Below are positions 7,359 to 18,132 of a stretch of 64,000 nt of DNA, one piece after another. The position numbers and the translations under genes are program-made. Each line of letters begins with the position of its first letter. Position 1 is the first letter of the stretch. Under the pieces are notes generated by a model. That model saw only the letters and a program-made list of their open reading frames with translations. It made no database searches and was not told the DNA's origin. Source of the stretch: Rhodanobacter sp. (GTDB lineage: Bacteria; Pseudomonadota; Gammaproteobacteria; Xanthomonadales; Rhodanobacteraceae); the NCBI GenBank assembly GCA_004298015.1, contig SCSE01000001.1:87207-151206 (forward strand), given 5' to 3'.

Positions 7359-10124
7359 TCAATGCGCTTGGTCCCAATTGGCGCCCACACCCACATCGAC
7401 CAGCAGCGGGACTGCCAGTTCCGCTGCACCGGCCATCCGTTCGGTCACGGCGGCGCGAAGTAGCTCGACCGCGTCAGCGCGCACTTCGAACACCAGTTCG
7501 TCGTGGACCTGCATCAACATGTGCACATCGTCACGACCGGCGATCCACGATGCCATGGCCAGCATGGCGCGCTTGATGATGTCGGCGGCGCTACCCTGCA
7601 TCGGCGCGTTGACGGCGGCACGTTCGGCCCCCTGGCGTAGCCCGTGGTTGCGTGAACCGAGGTTTTCCAGGTACAGGCGGCGGCCGAACAGGGTCTCGAC
7701 ATAGCCGTCGCGATGGGCCTGTTCACGGGTGGCATCCATGTAGGCGCGGACACCGGGATAGCGTGAAAAATAGCGCCCCATGTAGTCGCTGGCCTCGCCG
7801 CGATCGACCCCGAGCTGTCGCGCCAGTCCAAACGCGCTCATGCCGTACATCAGGCCGAAGTTGATCGCCTTGGCGGCGCGACGCTGGTTGCTGCTGACCT
7901 CCTCCGGTGCGAGTCCGAACACTTCCGCTGCGGTGGCACGGTGCACGTCGCCGCCTTCGCGGAAGGCGCGCAGCAGTCCTTCGTCGCCGGACAGATGCGC
8001 CATGATGCGCAACTCGATCTGCGAATAGTCGGCCGCCAGCACCTTCCAGCCGGGCGGTGCAATGAAGGCCTGGCGGATGCGCCGACCCTCTTCGGTGCGT
8101 ACCGGAATGTTCTGCAGGTTCGGGTCGGACGAGGAGATCCGCCCGGTCGCCACCGCGCCCTGGTGATAGCTGGTGTGGACGCGCCCGGTGCGCGGGTTGA
8201 CGATGCCGGACAGTTTGTCGGTATAGGTTGAGCGCAATTTGGCCAGGCCGCGGTAATCGAGGATCAGCCGCGGCAGTTCGTGGCTGTCGGCGATCGCTTC
8301 CAGAGCCTCTTCGTTGGTCGACGGCTGCCCCTTGGGGGTTTTCAGTTTCGCTGGCAGACCGAGTTCGTCGAACAGGATCGCCTGCAGCTGCTTTGGAGAA
8401 TCCAGATTGAACTCGCGCCCGGCCAGGGTATGGGCCTGCTGTTGCAACTCGAGCATGCGCTTGCCCAGTTGCTGGCTTTGCCGACGCAGTGCGTCGCCGT
8501 CGATCAGCACGCCGCGGCGTTCCATCGCAGCCAGTACCGGCACCAGCGGGATCTCGATCTCCTCGTAGACCTTGCGCAAGGCAGGGATGCCTTCGAGCTG
8601 TGGCCAGAGTGCATGATGAAGACGCAGGGTGACGTCGGCGTCCTCGGCGGCATAGCGGCAGGCGGTATCGAGATCCACCTGCGAGAACCCGATCTGCCTG
8701 GCGCCCTTGCCGGCGACATCGGCGAACTTGATGGTTTCATAGCCGAGGTACTTTCTGGCCAGCGAATCCATGTCGTGGCGCGTCGCGGTCGCGTTCCAGA
8801 TGTAGGACTCCAGCATCGAATCGTGACGCAGACCCTGAACCGCAATCCCGTAGTGCGACAGGATATTGATGTCGTACTTCGCATGCTGGCCCAGTTTGGG
8901 CTGGGCACGATCCTCGAGGATCGGTTTCAGCGCGGCCAGCACGGTATCGCGATCAAGCTGCTTCGGCGCGCCCGGATAGTCGTGGCCGAGCGGGATATAG
9001 CAGGCCTTGCCCGGCTCGACGGCAAAGCTGACGCCGACGATGTCGGCCAGCATCGCGTCGATGCTGGTGGTTTCGGTATCGAACGCGATCAGTTCGGCCG
9101 TGCGCAACTTCTCCAGCCATGCGTCGAAAGCCTCTTGCGTCGTGACGAGCTCGTACTCGCCCGGTGTTTGTAGGAGCGCACCCTGTGCGCGATGCTTTTC
9201 GGGGCCGTGATCAAGAGCATCGCGCACAGGGTGCGCTCCTACAGGTTCCGCCGCAGCGCTAGCTTTTCCGATTCCCGGTTCAGCGCCATCCAGCTCTTTC
9301 AACGCAGCCTTGAACTCGTAGCGTGCGTACAGCTCGCGCAATAGATCGTCGTCAGGTTTGCGCTGGGCCAGATCCGTCGGTTTCAGCGCAAGCGCCACAT
9401 CGGTCTTTATGGTCACCAGCTCGCGCGACAGCGGCAGCTGCGGCAAGGCCGCGCGCAGGCTCTCGCCGATCTTGCCACCGATCTTGTCGGCATTGGCGAT
9501 CAGCTGGTCCAGCGTCGGGTATTCGGCCAGCCACTTGGCGGCCGTCTTGGGACCGCATTTGGGTACGCCCGGAACATTGTCGACGCTGTCGCCGGTGAGT
9601 GCGAGGAAATCGATGATCTGCTCCGGCCGCACGCCGAATTTCTGCTGCACGCCCGCACTGTCCATCACCGTGTTGCTCATGGTGTTGACCAGGGTTACCT
9701 GCGGCGAAACCAGCTGTGCCATGTCCTTGTCGCCGGTGGAGATCAGTACCTCGATGCCGAGTGCCTGCGCCTGCACGGCGAGCGTGCCGATCACGTCGTC
9801 GGCCTCGACGCCGGGTACGCGCAGGATCGGAAAACCGAGCGCGCCGACAATCGCCAGCATCGGCTCGATCTGGCAGCGCAGGTCGTCCGGCATCGGTGGG
9901 CGATTGGCTTTGTACTGGTCGTACAGCGCGTCGCGGAAGGTCGGGCCGGGCGCATCGCTGACAAAGGCCAGGTAATCCGGTTTGGCCTTGAGCGTGGCAC
10001 GCAGCATGTTGACCACGCCGAACAACGCGCCGGTCGGCTCGCCCTGCGCGTTGCTCAGCGGCGGCAGCGCGTGGAACGCGCGATAAAGATAGGAGGAACC
10101 GTCGATCAGGATAAGTTGGGGCAT
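7359..10124 (-). CDS. polA: DNA polymerase I
   Basis: This 921-residue repair and Okazaki-processing polymerase has an N-terminal 5' nuclease (about 1-290; MPQLILIDGSSYLYRAFHA, GVEADDVIGT, STGDKDMAQLV). It also has a 3'-5' exonuclease domain with IAFDTETTSID, suggesting proofreading is retained. The polymerase domain shows motif A (DYSQIELRIMAHLSGD), motif B (RRAAKAINFGLMYG) and motif C (QVHDELVFE). ATG at 10124 gives the canonical N-terminus. Residues about 294-318, at the hinge between the nuclease and the Klenow-like part, are encoded by a 75-nt perfect-palindrome REP element. The frame is preserved, so the protein should be intact. The DUF2782 gene diverges upstream. Confidence 0.97.
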   Translation of the reverse strand: MPQLILIDGSSYLYRAFHALPPLSNAQGEPTGALFGVVNMLRATLKAKPDYLAFVSDAPGPTFRDALYDQYKANRPPMPDDLRCQIEPMLAIVGALGFPILRVPGVEADDVIGTLAVQAQALGIEVLISTGDKDMAQLVSPQVTLVNTMSNTVMDSAGVQQKFGVRPEQIIDFLALTGDSVDNVPGVPKCGPKTAAKWLAEYPTLDQLIANADKIGGKIGESLRAALPQLPLSRELVTIKTDVALALKPTDLAQRKPDDDLLRELYARYEFKAALKELDGAEPGIGKASAAAEPVGAHPVRDALDHGPEKHRAQGALLQTPGEYELVTTQEAFDAWLEKLRTAELIAFDTETTSIDAMLADIVGVSFAVEPGKACYIPLGHDYPGAPKQLDRDTVLAALKPILEDRAQPKLGQHAKYDINILSHYGIAVQGLRHDSMLESYIWNATATRHDMDSLARKYLGYETIKFADVAGKGARQIGFSQVDLDTACRYAAEDADVTLRLHHALWPQLEGIPALRKVYEEIEIPLVPVLAAMERRGVLIDGDALRRQSQQLGKRMLELQQQAHTLAGREFNLDSPKQLQAILFDELGLPAKLKTPKGQPSTNEEALEAIADSHELPRLILDYRGLAKLRSTYTDKLSGIVNPRTGRVHTSYHQGAVATGRISSSDPNLQNIPVRTEEGRRIRQAFIAPPGWKVLAADYSQIELRIMAHLSGDEGLLRAFREGGDVHRATAAEVFGLAPEEVSSNQRRAAKAINFGLMYGMSAFGLARQLGVDRGEASDYMGRYFSRYPGVRAYMDATREQAHRDGYVETLFGRRLYLENLGSRNHGLRQGAERAAVNAPMQGSAADIIKRAMLAMASWIAGRDDVHMLMQVHDELVFEVRADAVELLRAAVTERMAGAAELAVPLLVDVGVGANWDQAH
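9169..9243. repeat. REP palindrome inserted in frame in polA
   Basis: Arms 9169-9196 and 9216-9243 are perfect 28-bp inverted repeats (arm begins TGTAGGAGCGCACCCTGTGC) around a 19-nt loop. The total of 75 nt is 25 codons, read through in polA. A second copy of the same element is at 14863-14936, between prmA and accC. The GTAGGAGCGCAC type of REP is common between genes in Pseudomonas and Xanthomonadales, so a coding location is unusual. Confidence 0.92.
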
Positions 10125-10205
10125 GCCGCATTCTCGCATGTTCGTACTTCACGGAAGGGCTGCGGATAGACTGCTATGCTGTAAAACCCGACCGAGGTTG
10201 CCGCC

Positions 10206-10679
10206 ATGAAAAATGTCGCCTTGCTGGCCGCCGCCAGTGTCCTGCTTGCCTCCGGTGCCTTCGCGCAGTCGTCGAGGCCTGGCGGCGACGTACCGCCCCC
10301 GCCGGGGATCAACGACCCTGGGGTCAAGGCCACGGTGCCACCATCGACATCATCCCAACGACGGCCGGCGCTGCCGTCGATGCGCGATGGCCGTGGTTCA
10401 GCGCCGAGCCGCGAGATGTCGCTACCCGAGGTCAGCGTGCACAAGCAGGGCGAGAACGAGGTCCAGGAGTACCGCCGCAACGGCTTGCTGTACATGGTGG
10501 TGGTGACGCCGAAAAACGGCATCACCCAGACCTACATGGTCAGCCCGGATGGTACCCGGCACATGCAGCCGGGCCAGCCGCCGGTGCAGCCGGTGATGTA
10601 TGACGTGCTGAAGTGGGGCAAGCACAAACCGGCGAGCAAGGATGCCGGTGACAAGGCACAGGGCGACGCGGGTCACTGA
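10206..10679 (+). CDS. secreted DUF2782-type protein
   Basis: The 157-residue product has a signal peptide (KNVALLAAASVLLASGAFAQ, cleavage after AFA). A Pro-rich segment follows (GGDVPPPPGINDPG), then a compact C-terminal half with EVSVHKQGENEVQEYRRNG and LYMVVVTPKNGITQTYMV. That pattern and the position beside polA match the DUF2782 proteins of Xanthomonadales, whose role is unknown. The protein is likely periplasmic or lipid-free secreted. ATG at 10206 is preceded by a weak SD (GAGGTTGCCGCC). It is divergent from polA with about 80 nt between starts. Confidence 0.8.
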   Translation: MKNVALLAAASVLLASGAFAQSSRPGGDVPPPPGINDPGVKATVPPSTSSQRRPALPSMRDGRGSAPSREMSLPEVSVHKQGENEVQEYRRNGLLYMVVVTPKNGITQTYMVSPDGTRHMQPGQPPVQPVMYDVLKWGKHKPASKDAGDKAQGDAGH

Positions 10680-10729
10680 GAGGCTGAGAAAAAATCGCCC
10701 ACCGGCTGCGATTGCCGTCAGGCACCCGT

Positions 10730-10794
10730 GCCGGCGACGCTCTCACTATGGTGTTCGATATTTTCCCAACCCCTGAAAATGTATCGTCGCCGGC
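10730..10794. repeat. nested inverted repeat between the DUF2782 gene and purH
   Basis: The outer arms GCCGGCGACG (10730-10739) and CGTCGCCGGC (10785-10794) are a perfect 10-bp inverted repeat. Inside lies a second pairing, GATATTTTC with GAAAATGTATC. It lies in a 147-nt gap between two convergent genes and has no T-tract, so it is not a standard terminator. Confidence 0.5.
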
Positions 10795-10826
10795 CAGCAA
10801 TCACATAATGGTGTGGCGGGCGCGCC

Positions 10827-12437
10827 TCAATGGCGAAAGTGGCGCATACCGGTGAATACCATCGCCATGTCGTGCTCGTCGGCGGCGGCGATCACCTCCG
10901 CGTCGCGCATCGACCCGCCAGGCTGGATCACCGCCTTGATGCCGGCAGCGGCAGCGGCATCGATGCCGTCGCGAAAGGGGAAGAAGGCATCGGAGGCCAT
11001 CACCGAGCCGGCAACTTCCAGCTTTTCGTCGGCCGCCTTGATGCCGGCGATGCGTGCACTGTAGACCCGGCTCATCTGGCCGGCACCGATGCCGATGGTC
11101 TGGCGGTCGCGGGCATACACGATGGCATTGCTCTTGACGTATTTGGCCACCTTCCAGGCGAAGATAAGGTCGTCGATTTCAGCGTCGTCCGGCGCCCGGC
11201 GCGTGACGACCTTCAGGTCCTGAGCGCCGATCATGCCGCGATCGGCCGTCTGGATCAGCAGGCCCGACCCGACCCTGCGTGAATCGTTGCCCGGATACGC
11301 GCTGGCGAGGTTGCCCTCGGCCGGCAGCGGGATCCGCAACACCCGCACATTGGCCTTCCTGGCGAAGGCTTGCAGCGCCTCGTCCGCGTAGTCCGGGGCA
11401 AGCACGACCTCGACGAACTGCCGCTCGACGATGGCTTGTGCGGTGGCGGCGTCCACCGTGCGGTTGAACGCGATGATGCCGCCGAAAGCGGAGGTGGGGT
11501 CGGTCTGGTGTGCGCGGTCGTAGGCGTGGCCGATGCCATCCATGCTGACCGCCACGCCGCACGGATTGGCGTGTTTGACAATGACGCAAGCGGGTTTGCT
11601 GAAGCTGCGCACGCACTCCCACGCGGCATCGGAGTCGGCGATGTTGTTGAACGACAGCGCCTTGCCTTGCAGCTGGCGGAAGGTGGCAAGTGTGCCGGGC
11701 ACTGGGTGCAGGTCGCGGTAGAACGCCGCCTGCTGGTGCGGGTTCTCGCCGTAGCGCAGGTCCATCAACTTCACGAAGCGACCGTTGACCTGGCCGGGGA
11801 AGGCGGCGCGGCTGGCGATCGCATCGTGGGATGCGTCGAGCTCGATGGCGGACAGGTAGTCGCTGATCGCACCGTCGTAGTCGGACACCCGGTTGAAGGC
11901 GCTGACGGCGAGTTTGAAGCGGGTGGCACGTGAAAGGCCGCCATGGCCTTCGATTTCGTTCAGCGCCTTGGCATATTGCACGGGCGAGGTCAGCACGCCG
12001 ACATCGTTCCAGTTCTTCGCCGCCGAGCGCAGCATCGCCGGGCCGCCAATGTCGATGTTCTCGATCGCCTGCTCCAGCGTGCAGTCAGGTCTGGCCACCG
12101 CGGTCTCGAACGGATAAAGATTGAGTACCAGCAGATCGATCGGTGCAATACCGAGCTCGGCCATCACCGCGTCATCGGTGCCGCGTCGACCCAGCAGGCC
12201 ACCGTGCACCATCGGATGCAGGGTTTTCACGCGGCCGTCCATGATCTCGGGAAAGCCCGTGAGCTCGCTGACGTCGGTGACGGCAATACCTGCGCCGCGC
12301 AGCGCCTTGGCGCTACCACCGGTTGAAAGTAGGGCTACTCCAGCCGCCGCAAGGCGCTGGCCGAGGTCGATCAACCCGGTCTTGTCGGAGACGCTGAGCA
12401 GGGCGCGACGAATCGGCACAATGGCGGGCTTGGGCAT
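10827..12437 (-). CDS. purH: bifunctional AICAR formyltransferase / IMP cyclohydrolase
   Basis: The 536-residue enzyme catalyses the last two steps of IMP synthesis. The N-terminal IMP-cyclohydrolase (MGS-like) part runs to about residue 200 ([51 protein letters not shown]). The AICAR-transformylase part follows ([37 protein letters not shown]). Length is close to the family norm of about 530. ATG at 12437 ([21 protein letters not shown]) is the natural start. It lies downstream of fis on the same strand, as in related genomes, with about 85 nt between. Confidence 0.97.
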   Translation of the reverse strand: MPKPAIVPIRRALLSVSDKTGLIDLGQRLAAAGVALLSTGGSAKALRGAGIAVTDVSELTGFPEIMDGRVKTLHPMVHGGLLGRRGTDDAVMAELGIAPIDLLVLNLYPFETAVARPDCTLEQAIENIDIGGPAMLRSAAKNWNDVGVLTSPVQYAKALNEIEGHGGLSRATRFKLAVSAFNRVSDYDGAISDYLSAIELDASHDAIASRAAFPGQVNGRFVKLMDLRYGENPHQQAAFYRDLHPVPGTLATFRQLQGKALSFNNIADSDAAWECVRSFSKPACVIVKHANPCGVAVSMDGIGHAYDRAHQTDPTSAFGGIIAFNRTVDAATAQAIVERQFVEVVLAPDYADEALQAFARKANVRVLRIPLPAEGNLASAYPGNDSRRVGSGLLIQTADRGMIGAQDLKVVTRRAPDDAEIDDLIFAWKVAKYVKSNAIVYARDRQTIGIGAGQMSRVYSARIAGIKAADEKLEVAGSVMASDAFFPFRDGIDAAAAAGIKAVIQPGGSMRDAEVIAAADEHDMAMVFTGMRHFRH

Positions 12438-12521
12438 GGCGAGCTTCCGGACAGTGGGGAAAGCCGCTGATTATAGCCGTCCGATCGATCGGACGTTTTG
12501 GCGCCGGCAGTCAGCCGGCGG

Positions 12522-12809
12522 CTATATCAGGCCGTGTCCGGAGAGCTTCTTGCGCAGCGTGGCGCGATTGATGCCCAGGGCGGTGGCGGCACGACTCTGG
12601 TTTCCCTCGTGGAATGCGAGGACTTCGCGCAGCAGCGGTATCTCGACTTCGCGCAAGACCAGCGCATGCAGGCCTTCGGCGCATGCGGTATCGCCGATAT
12701 CGGCGAGATAGCGCCGTACGGTGCGGCTTACGCATTCATTCAAGGCACTCTGTGACGAGGTCTGCTTTGCGGCCTCGGAAACAGGCACTCTTGCGGCGTT
12801 CACGGGCAT
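12522..12809 (-). CDS. fis: nucleoid protein Fis
   Basis: The 95-residue protein ends in the Fis/NtrC helix-turn-helix (GNQSRAATALGINRATLRKK, about 70-89). The preceding helices (VLREVEIPLLREVLAF) form the dimer core. Fis bends DNA and activates stable-RNA promoters during fast growth. Here it sits between the zinc-ribbon gene and purH. The start at 12809 is supported by SD-like GGTGAGGGG upstream. The last residues (KKLSGHGLI) extend slightly past the HTH, as in the family. Confidence 0.93.
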   Translation of the reverse strand: MPVNAARVPVSEAAKQTSSQSALNECVSRTVRRYLADIGDTACAEGLHALVLREVEIPLLREVLAFHEGNQSRAATALGINRATLRKKLSGHGLI

Positions 12810-12844
12810 TTCCCCTCACCTGCGAGGCGGCGGCTGCTTGGGCC

Positions 12845-12861
12845 GCTGCATATATTATGGT
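12845..12861 (-). promoter_or_regulatory. possible fis promoter -10 region
   Basis: The minus strand here reads CATAATATATGC, an AT-rich island with TATAAT-like hexamers about 40 nt upstream of the fis ATG in otherwise GC-rich DNA. No good -35 is visible, so the call is tentative. Confidence 0.35.
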
Positions 12862-12952
12862 TGTAGACGCTGACGGCGGCGCGTGTCGATGTACTGGATT
12901 CGGCGCGAGCGAAGTAACTGAGTCTACCCGCGTAGGGCGACAATTTTAAGTC

Positions 12953-13807
12953 CTATTCGAAACCAAATTCGAACGCTACCGCGTTGTCGCCGGGGTCCTG
13001 CACCTCGAACAACAGCACGGTGCTGGCGCCGGGAGCCATGCCGCGGCGCCGGATCGCGTCGTCGTCCAGATACTCATGTGGCAGCAGGCGGCGCATCGCC
13101 ACCCGCTTTCCGCTGGCATTGGACAGGGTGATGGTGACGACCGGGTAGGGCTGGGCGAACGGCGCCTCGTTGCGGACGCTGGCGCTGATCATCAAGGCGT
13201 CGGGCACGCTCGGGTGTGCCTGCACGTTGCTGGCGAGCAGGCGCAGCTGATCGGGGGCCGCCACCAGCGGCAGGCGACAGTCCAGCAGGGTGCAGCCCTG
13301 GCGCAGCCATCCGCCCACGATCGGGTTGCGAATCAACATGTCGCGGTTGATCCAGGCCAGCTGCAATCCCAGCGAAACGGTCAACAAGGCACAGGTGATG
13401 ACCCATGGAGCCGTTCGGGAACCGTTGACCTGTCGATGCCGAAGATGGTGTCGATGGCGCGATCGCCGGGTCTTGCGGGCGCCCTTGTCGCGAGCAAAAC
13501 GCGGTGCAAACTGCAGCTGCGAAAAATCGTCGGGTGCCGCCGGAGCTTGCGCCTCCGCCTCTTCGGCACGTACCGCCGGCGGTTCCGGCTTGGGGCGATA
13601 GACCGCCAGATCCAGCGCTGGCGGTCGCTCAGCCTGGGCCTGGATCGGCAATTGTCGGAACGGTTCGGGAGGCAACTGGTCGGTCAAGCCCGGCAATGCA
13701 TCGAATTCGGCCGCACAGTTGCTGCACGCCACATAGCCCCGCGCTTGCGCCAGTGTGGCCGCATCCAGCGAGAAGACGGTCAGGCATTCAGGGCATTGTG
13801 TGTACAT
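12953..13807 (-). CDS. zinc-ribbon protein with DUF3426
   Basis: The 284-residue product starts with an MJ0042-type zinc ribbon: YTQCPECLTVFSLD (CxxC) and YVACSNCAAEF (CxxC). An acidic Pro/Ala-rich linker and a basic patch (KTRRSRHRHHLRHRQ) follow. A single transmembrane helix is at about 133-152 (APWVITCALLTVSLGLQLAW), then a C-terminal DUF3426-like domain. The arrangement suggests a cytoplasmic metal-binding head tethered to a periplasmic domain. Function is unknown. It sits between prmA and fis, on the same strand. Confidence 0.85.
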   Translation of the reverse strand: MYTQCPECLTVFSLDAATLAQARGYVACSNCAAEFDALPGLTDQLPPEPFRQLPIQAQAERPPALDLAVYRPKPEPPAVRAEEAEAQAPAAPDDFSQLQFAPRFARDKGARKTRRSRHRHHLRHRQVNGSRTAPWVITCALLTVSLGLQLAWINRDMLIRNPIVGGWLRQGCTLLDCRLPLVAAPDQLRLLASNVQAHPSVPDALMISASVRNEAPFAQPYPVVTITLSNASGKRVAMRRLLPHEYLDDDAIRRRGMAPGASTVLLFEVQDPGDNAVAFEFGFE

Positions 13808-13899
13808 GCAGGCCGCTTGGGAAGAGATGACGCAAGCCTATGAGCCTGCGCGGTGGAAACCAAGTGAGCCGCGCCGCCGGATTGCGTGCACGCATCGGT

Positions 13900-14844
13900 T
13901 CAACGCCGCCGGCCGCTGATGCGGATCCACTCCTCGCGACTGTCGACGCGCAATTCGTCGAACCATGGGGCGTAGCGCAGCAGAAGCTCCTCCTGCTGGC
14001 CTTGCAGGATGCCGGAGATCGCAAACGGCGCACCGGGTTTCGCGGCGGCGGCGAAAGTCGGCGCAAGATCGCCCAGTGGGCCGGCGAGGATGTTGGCGAT
14101 GAAAACGTCCGCCGGTGCGCCGGTGAAATCCTGCGGCAGAAAAAGCTCCAGGCGATCGGCGACGCCGTTGCGGCTGGCGTTGTCGGCCGAGGCGGTAATC
14201 GCCTGCGGATCGTTGTCGACGCCTGTCGCACTGGCCGCGCCGAGCTTCAACGCGGCGATGGCCAGGATGCCGGAGCCGCAGCCGTAGTCGGTCAGCGTCT
14301 TGCCGGCAAGCTCCAGCCCATCCAGCCCATCCAGCCATTCCAGGCACAACGCCGTGGTGGGATGGGTGCCGCTGCCGAAGGCGAGACCCGGGTCGAGACG
14401 CACCACGACGGGCGTGGGTGCGCTGGAGCGGTCCACCTCCGCGTCGACGCGCTCATCGTGCGTGGGCGGTTCGATGTTCCATGGATAAATCCAGAGCCGA
14501 TGGCCGAACGGCATCGGCTTGAACTGATCCATCCACACCCGCTCCCAGTCGGTATCGGCGACTTCCCGGAACAGCAACTGATCGAGTTCCAGCCAGGGCA
14601 GCAGTTCGGCCAGGGTTTCGCTCAGGCCGCGTCGATCACTGTCGGCATCGAACAGGGCGTTGAGGGTGATCGTCGGCCACAGCGGCAATTCACCCACCCC
14701 CGGCTCGAAGATCGCCTGCTCGTCGGGTGTTTCCGCATTGGCGTCCTGCAACGTGATCGACATCGCGCCCAGATCGCCCAGCGCTTCTTCGGCGCCAGGC
14801 TGCTGGCCGATGCGAACGGTGAGGGAAAGTTCAAGAAAAGGCAT
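13900..14844 (-). CDS. prmA: ribosomal protein L11 methyltransferase
   Basis: The 314-residue SAM-dependent enzyme trimethylates ribosomal protein L11. The N-terminal substrate domain is followed by a class I methyltransferase fold with LTDYGCGSGILAIAALKLGA (SAM motif I), ATGVDNDPQAI and IANILAGPL (the NPPF-like position). DPGLAFGSGTHPTT is the hallmark of PrmA. ATG at 14844 gives the standard start (MPFLELSLTV). It lies 99 nt downstream of accC, with a REP palindrome in the gap. Confidence 0.96.
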   Translation of the reverse strand: MPFLELSLTVRIGQQPGAEEALGDLGAMSITLQDANAETPDEQAIFEPGVGELPLWPTITLNALFDADSDRRGLSETLAELLPWLELDQLLFREVADTDWERVWMDQFKPMPFGHRLWIYPWNIEPPTHDERVDAEVDRSSAPTPVVVRLDPGLAFGSGTHPTTALCLEWLDGLDGLELAGKTLTDYGCGSGILAIAALKLGAASATGVDNDPQAITASADNASRNGVADRLELFLPQDFTGAPADVFIANILAGPLGDLAPTFAAAAKPGAPFAISGILQGQQEELLLRYAPWFDELRVDSREEWIRISGRRR

Positions 14845-14862
14845 GAATGCATTCGTCGACGG

Positions 14863-14936
14863 TAGGAGCGCACCCTGTGCGCGATTGCTTTTGTTCGATC
14901 ATTAAAAAAGGACATCGCGCACAGGGTGCGCACCTA
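14863..14936. repeat. REP palindrome between accC and prmA
   Basis: Arms 14863-14885 and 14914-14936 pair with a single mismatch (TAGGAGCGCACCCTGTGCGC core) around a 28-nt loop containing AAAAAA. It is the same element as the one inside polA at 9169-9243. In an operon gap, such hairpins can stabilise upstream mRNA or reduce downstream transcription. Confidence 0.9.
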
Positions 14937-14943
14937 TAAGTTA

Positions 14944-16308
<1,365 letters not shown>

Positions 16309-16429
16309 GGGAGCTCCAATGAGCGGGGCGTCGGGTGTGGTGAGCGGCTATCGAGAAGATCAAAAGCGCAGTGCTGCAGCTCCTGGCCTCCCGGTTTTCC
16401 GCACCCCAAACCCCTTTCCCGCTCGATCA

Positions 16430-16888
16430 TCAGGCAATCACGTACATCGGCTCATCGAACTCGACCGGCTGGCCGTTCTCGACCAGGATCGCCTGCACCG
16501 TGCCGGCCACATCGGCCTCGATCTGGTTGAACATCTTCATCGCTTCGATGATGCCCAGGGTTTCGCCGGCCTTGACCTGCTGGCCGACCTTGACGAAGGC
16601 CGGCGTGCCGGGGCTGGCCGAGGCATAAAAGGTGCCGACCATCGGTGCCTTCACCACATGACCTGCCGGCAGCGAATCGGCCACCGGTGCGGCGGTGTTG
16701 TCGCTGCTTGCGGCCGGCGCCGCGACCGGAGTCGGCGCGACGGGCGCGACTGGCGCCACCGGCGCGGGAGCGGCATTGCGCGGAACCCGCGACAAGCGGA
16801 CCACCTCCTCACCTTCCTTGATCTCCAGTTCGGCGAGGTTGGACTCCTCGAGCAGGTCGATCAGCTTCTTGATTTTGCGCAAATCCAT
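16430..16888 (-). CDS. accB: biotin carboxyl carrier protein of acetyl-CoA carboxylase
   Basis: The 152-residue carrier begins [16 protein letters not shown], has an Ala/Pro/Val-rich flexible linker (about 38-75) and ends in a biotinyl domain with the modified lysine in [13 protein letters not shown]. The thumb-type insert ([18 protein letters not shown]) is typical of bacterial BCCP. It shuttles carboxybiotin between AccC and the carboxyltransferase. Confidence 0.97.
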   Translation of the reverse strand: MDLRKIKKLIDLLEESNLAELEIKEGEEVVRLSRVPRNAAPAPVAPVAPVAPTPVAAPAASSDNTAAPVADSLPAGHVVKAPMVGTFYASASPGTPAFVKVGQQVKAGETLGIIEAMKMFNQIEADVAGTVQAILVENGQPVEFDEPMYVIA

Positions 16889-16973
16889 AGGATCAGCCCT
16901 TTGTCGGTCGTGCCACGGATCGTGGCTGGTAGAGAGAGAAATGAGTTAGGCCGTTGCCTGGCCGAAATGTGGA

Positions 16974-17450
16974 TTACGTGGCGGGTGCCGGCGAAATCCC
17001 GCTGCCCGCCGTTTGCGGTAGCCGCTGGATCGCCGCCGACAACGCCAGCCGGTAGCTGTCGGCTCCGAACCCGCAGATCACGCCGATCGCAATGTCCGAC
17101 AGGTACGAGTGGTGGCGGAACGGTTCACGGGCGTGCACGTTGCTCAGGTGCACTTCGATGAACGGAATCGCCACGCCGGCGAGCGCGTCGCGCAAGGCAA
17201 TGCTGGTGTGGGTGAACGCGCCGGCGTTGAACAAGATCACCGCGGTGCCGTCGTCACGACCCTGCTGGATACGTCCGATCAGCTCGTGTTCGGCGTTGGA
17301 CTGAAACCAGACCAGCTCGTGACCGGCGGCCTGCGCCTGTTCGGCCAGTTGCCCATTGATGTCGGCGAGGGTCTCGTGACCATAGATCGATGGCTCGCGC
17401 ACACCCAGCAGGTTGAGGTTGGGTCCATGCAGGACCAGAATCTTCGCCAC
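16974..17450 (-). CDS. aroQ: type II 3-dehydroquinate dehydratase
   Basis: The 158-residue shikimate-pathway enzyme dehydrates 3-dehydroquinate. Family marks are [19 protein letters not shown] (with the active-site Tyr in IYG), [20 protein letters not shown] (here [10 protein letters not shown]) and [17 protein letters not shown] with the catalytic His. Position ahead of accB is conserved in many Gammaproteobacteria. The C-terminal ten residues (SGISPAPAT) are a variable tail. Confidence 0.96.
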   Translation of the reverse strand: MAKILVLHGPNLNLLGVREPSIYGHETLADINGQLAEQAQAAGHELVWFQSNAEHELIGRIQQGRDDGTAVILFNAGAFTHTSIALRDALAGVAIPFIEVHLSNVHAREPFRHHSYLSDIAIGVICGFGADSYRLALSAAIQRLPQTAGSGISPAPAT

Positions 17451-17592
17451 AGAGCCACCCAGCTTGCGTCCGGAGATCCCGGCACCGGGCGCAGTGTGCT
17501 CGTCCTCGCGAATGTTGTCTAGTTAAGCGCAGATCGGCGATGTTTGGCGGAGAACCCCGGGTTTCCCGTGCGGAGGCGTATGTCGTTGCGGC

Positions 17593-18132
17593 TCAAGGCG
17601 GGCTGCGGGTGGGCGCCAGCCATTGTGTCAGTTGTGCGCTGGACAAGGCGCCGGCATGACTGGCCACGACCTCTCCCTCGGCGTTGATCAGCAGGCTGTA
17701 CGGCAGAAGTTCGCCCGTGTTGCCCAACTGCAGCGAGGTGCCGGAAGCGCCGAGTTGCCCCAGCAGGATCGGGTAGTCTACCGGGTGGCTGGCCAGGAAC
17801 CGGCGCACCCGGGAGGGCTGGTCCATCGCAATGCCGAGAATCACCACCCCTTGTTTGGCATAGCTTGCCTGAGCCCGATTGAGGGCCGGCATCTCGCGCA
17901 GGCATGGGCCACACCAGGTGGCCCACAGATTCACCAGCACGCGGTGGCCACGGTAGTCGTCCAGGCGATGCCTGACACCGTTGAGATCGCGCAGGCTCAA
18001 TGCGGGCAGCGCCTTGCCCAGCAGCGGCGAGTCGGCCCTGTGCAGTTGCGTGCTGCGGTGCTGCAGCCAGCCGCCCAGAGCCGCGACCAGCACGGCGAGG
18101 GCAAGGATCAAGCCGGTACCGCGACTCAGCAT
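17593..18132 (-). CDS. TlpA-like membrane-anchored thioredoxin
   Basis: The 179-residue protein has an N-terminal signal anchor (GTGLILALAVLVAALGGWL, residues 5-23) and a periplasmic thioredoxin fold with the redox motif WATWCGPCLREMPALN. The ATG at 18132 overlaps the dsbD stop by one base (TGATG), so translation is probably coupled. This supports a role in receiving electrons from DsbD for periplasmic disulfide reduction. The longer frame upstream overlaps dsbD and is not used. Confidence 0.92.
   Translation of the reverse strand: MLSRGTGLILALAVLVAALGGWLQHRSTQLHRADSPLLGKALPALSLRDLNGVRHRLDDYRGHRVLVNLWATWCGPCLREMPALNRAQASYAKQGVVILGIAMDQPSRVRRFLASHPVDYPILLGQLGASGTSLQLGNTGELLPYSLLINAEGEVVASHAGALSSAQLTQWLAPTRSPP

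Noticed and set aside
9169..9243. Possibility that polA is disrupted by an insertion
   Set aside because: The insert is 75 nt with no stop, and motifs continue in the same frame on both sides. It is a tolerated insertion, not a pseudogene.
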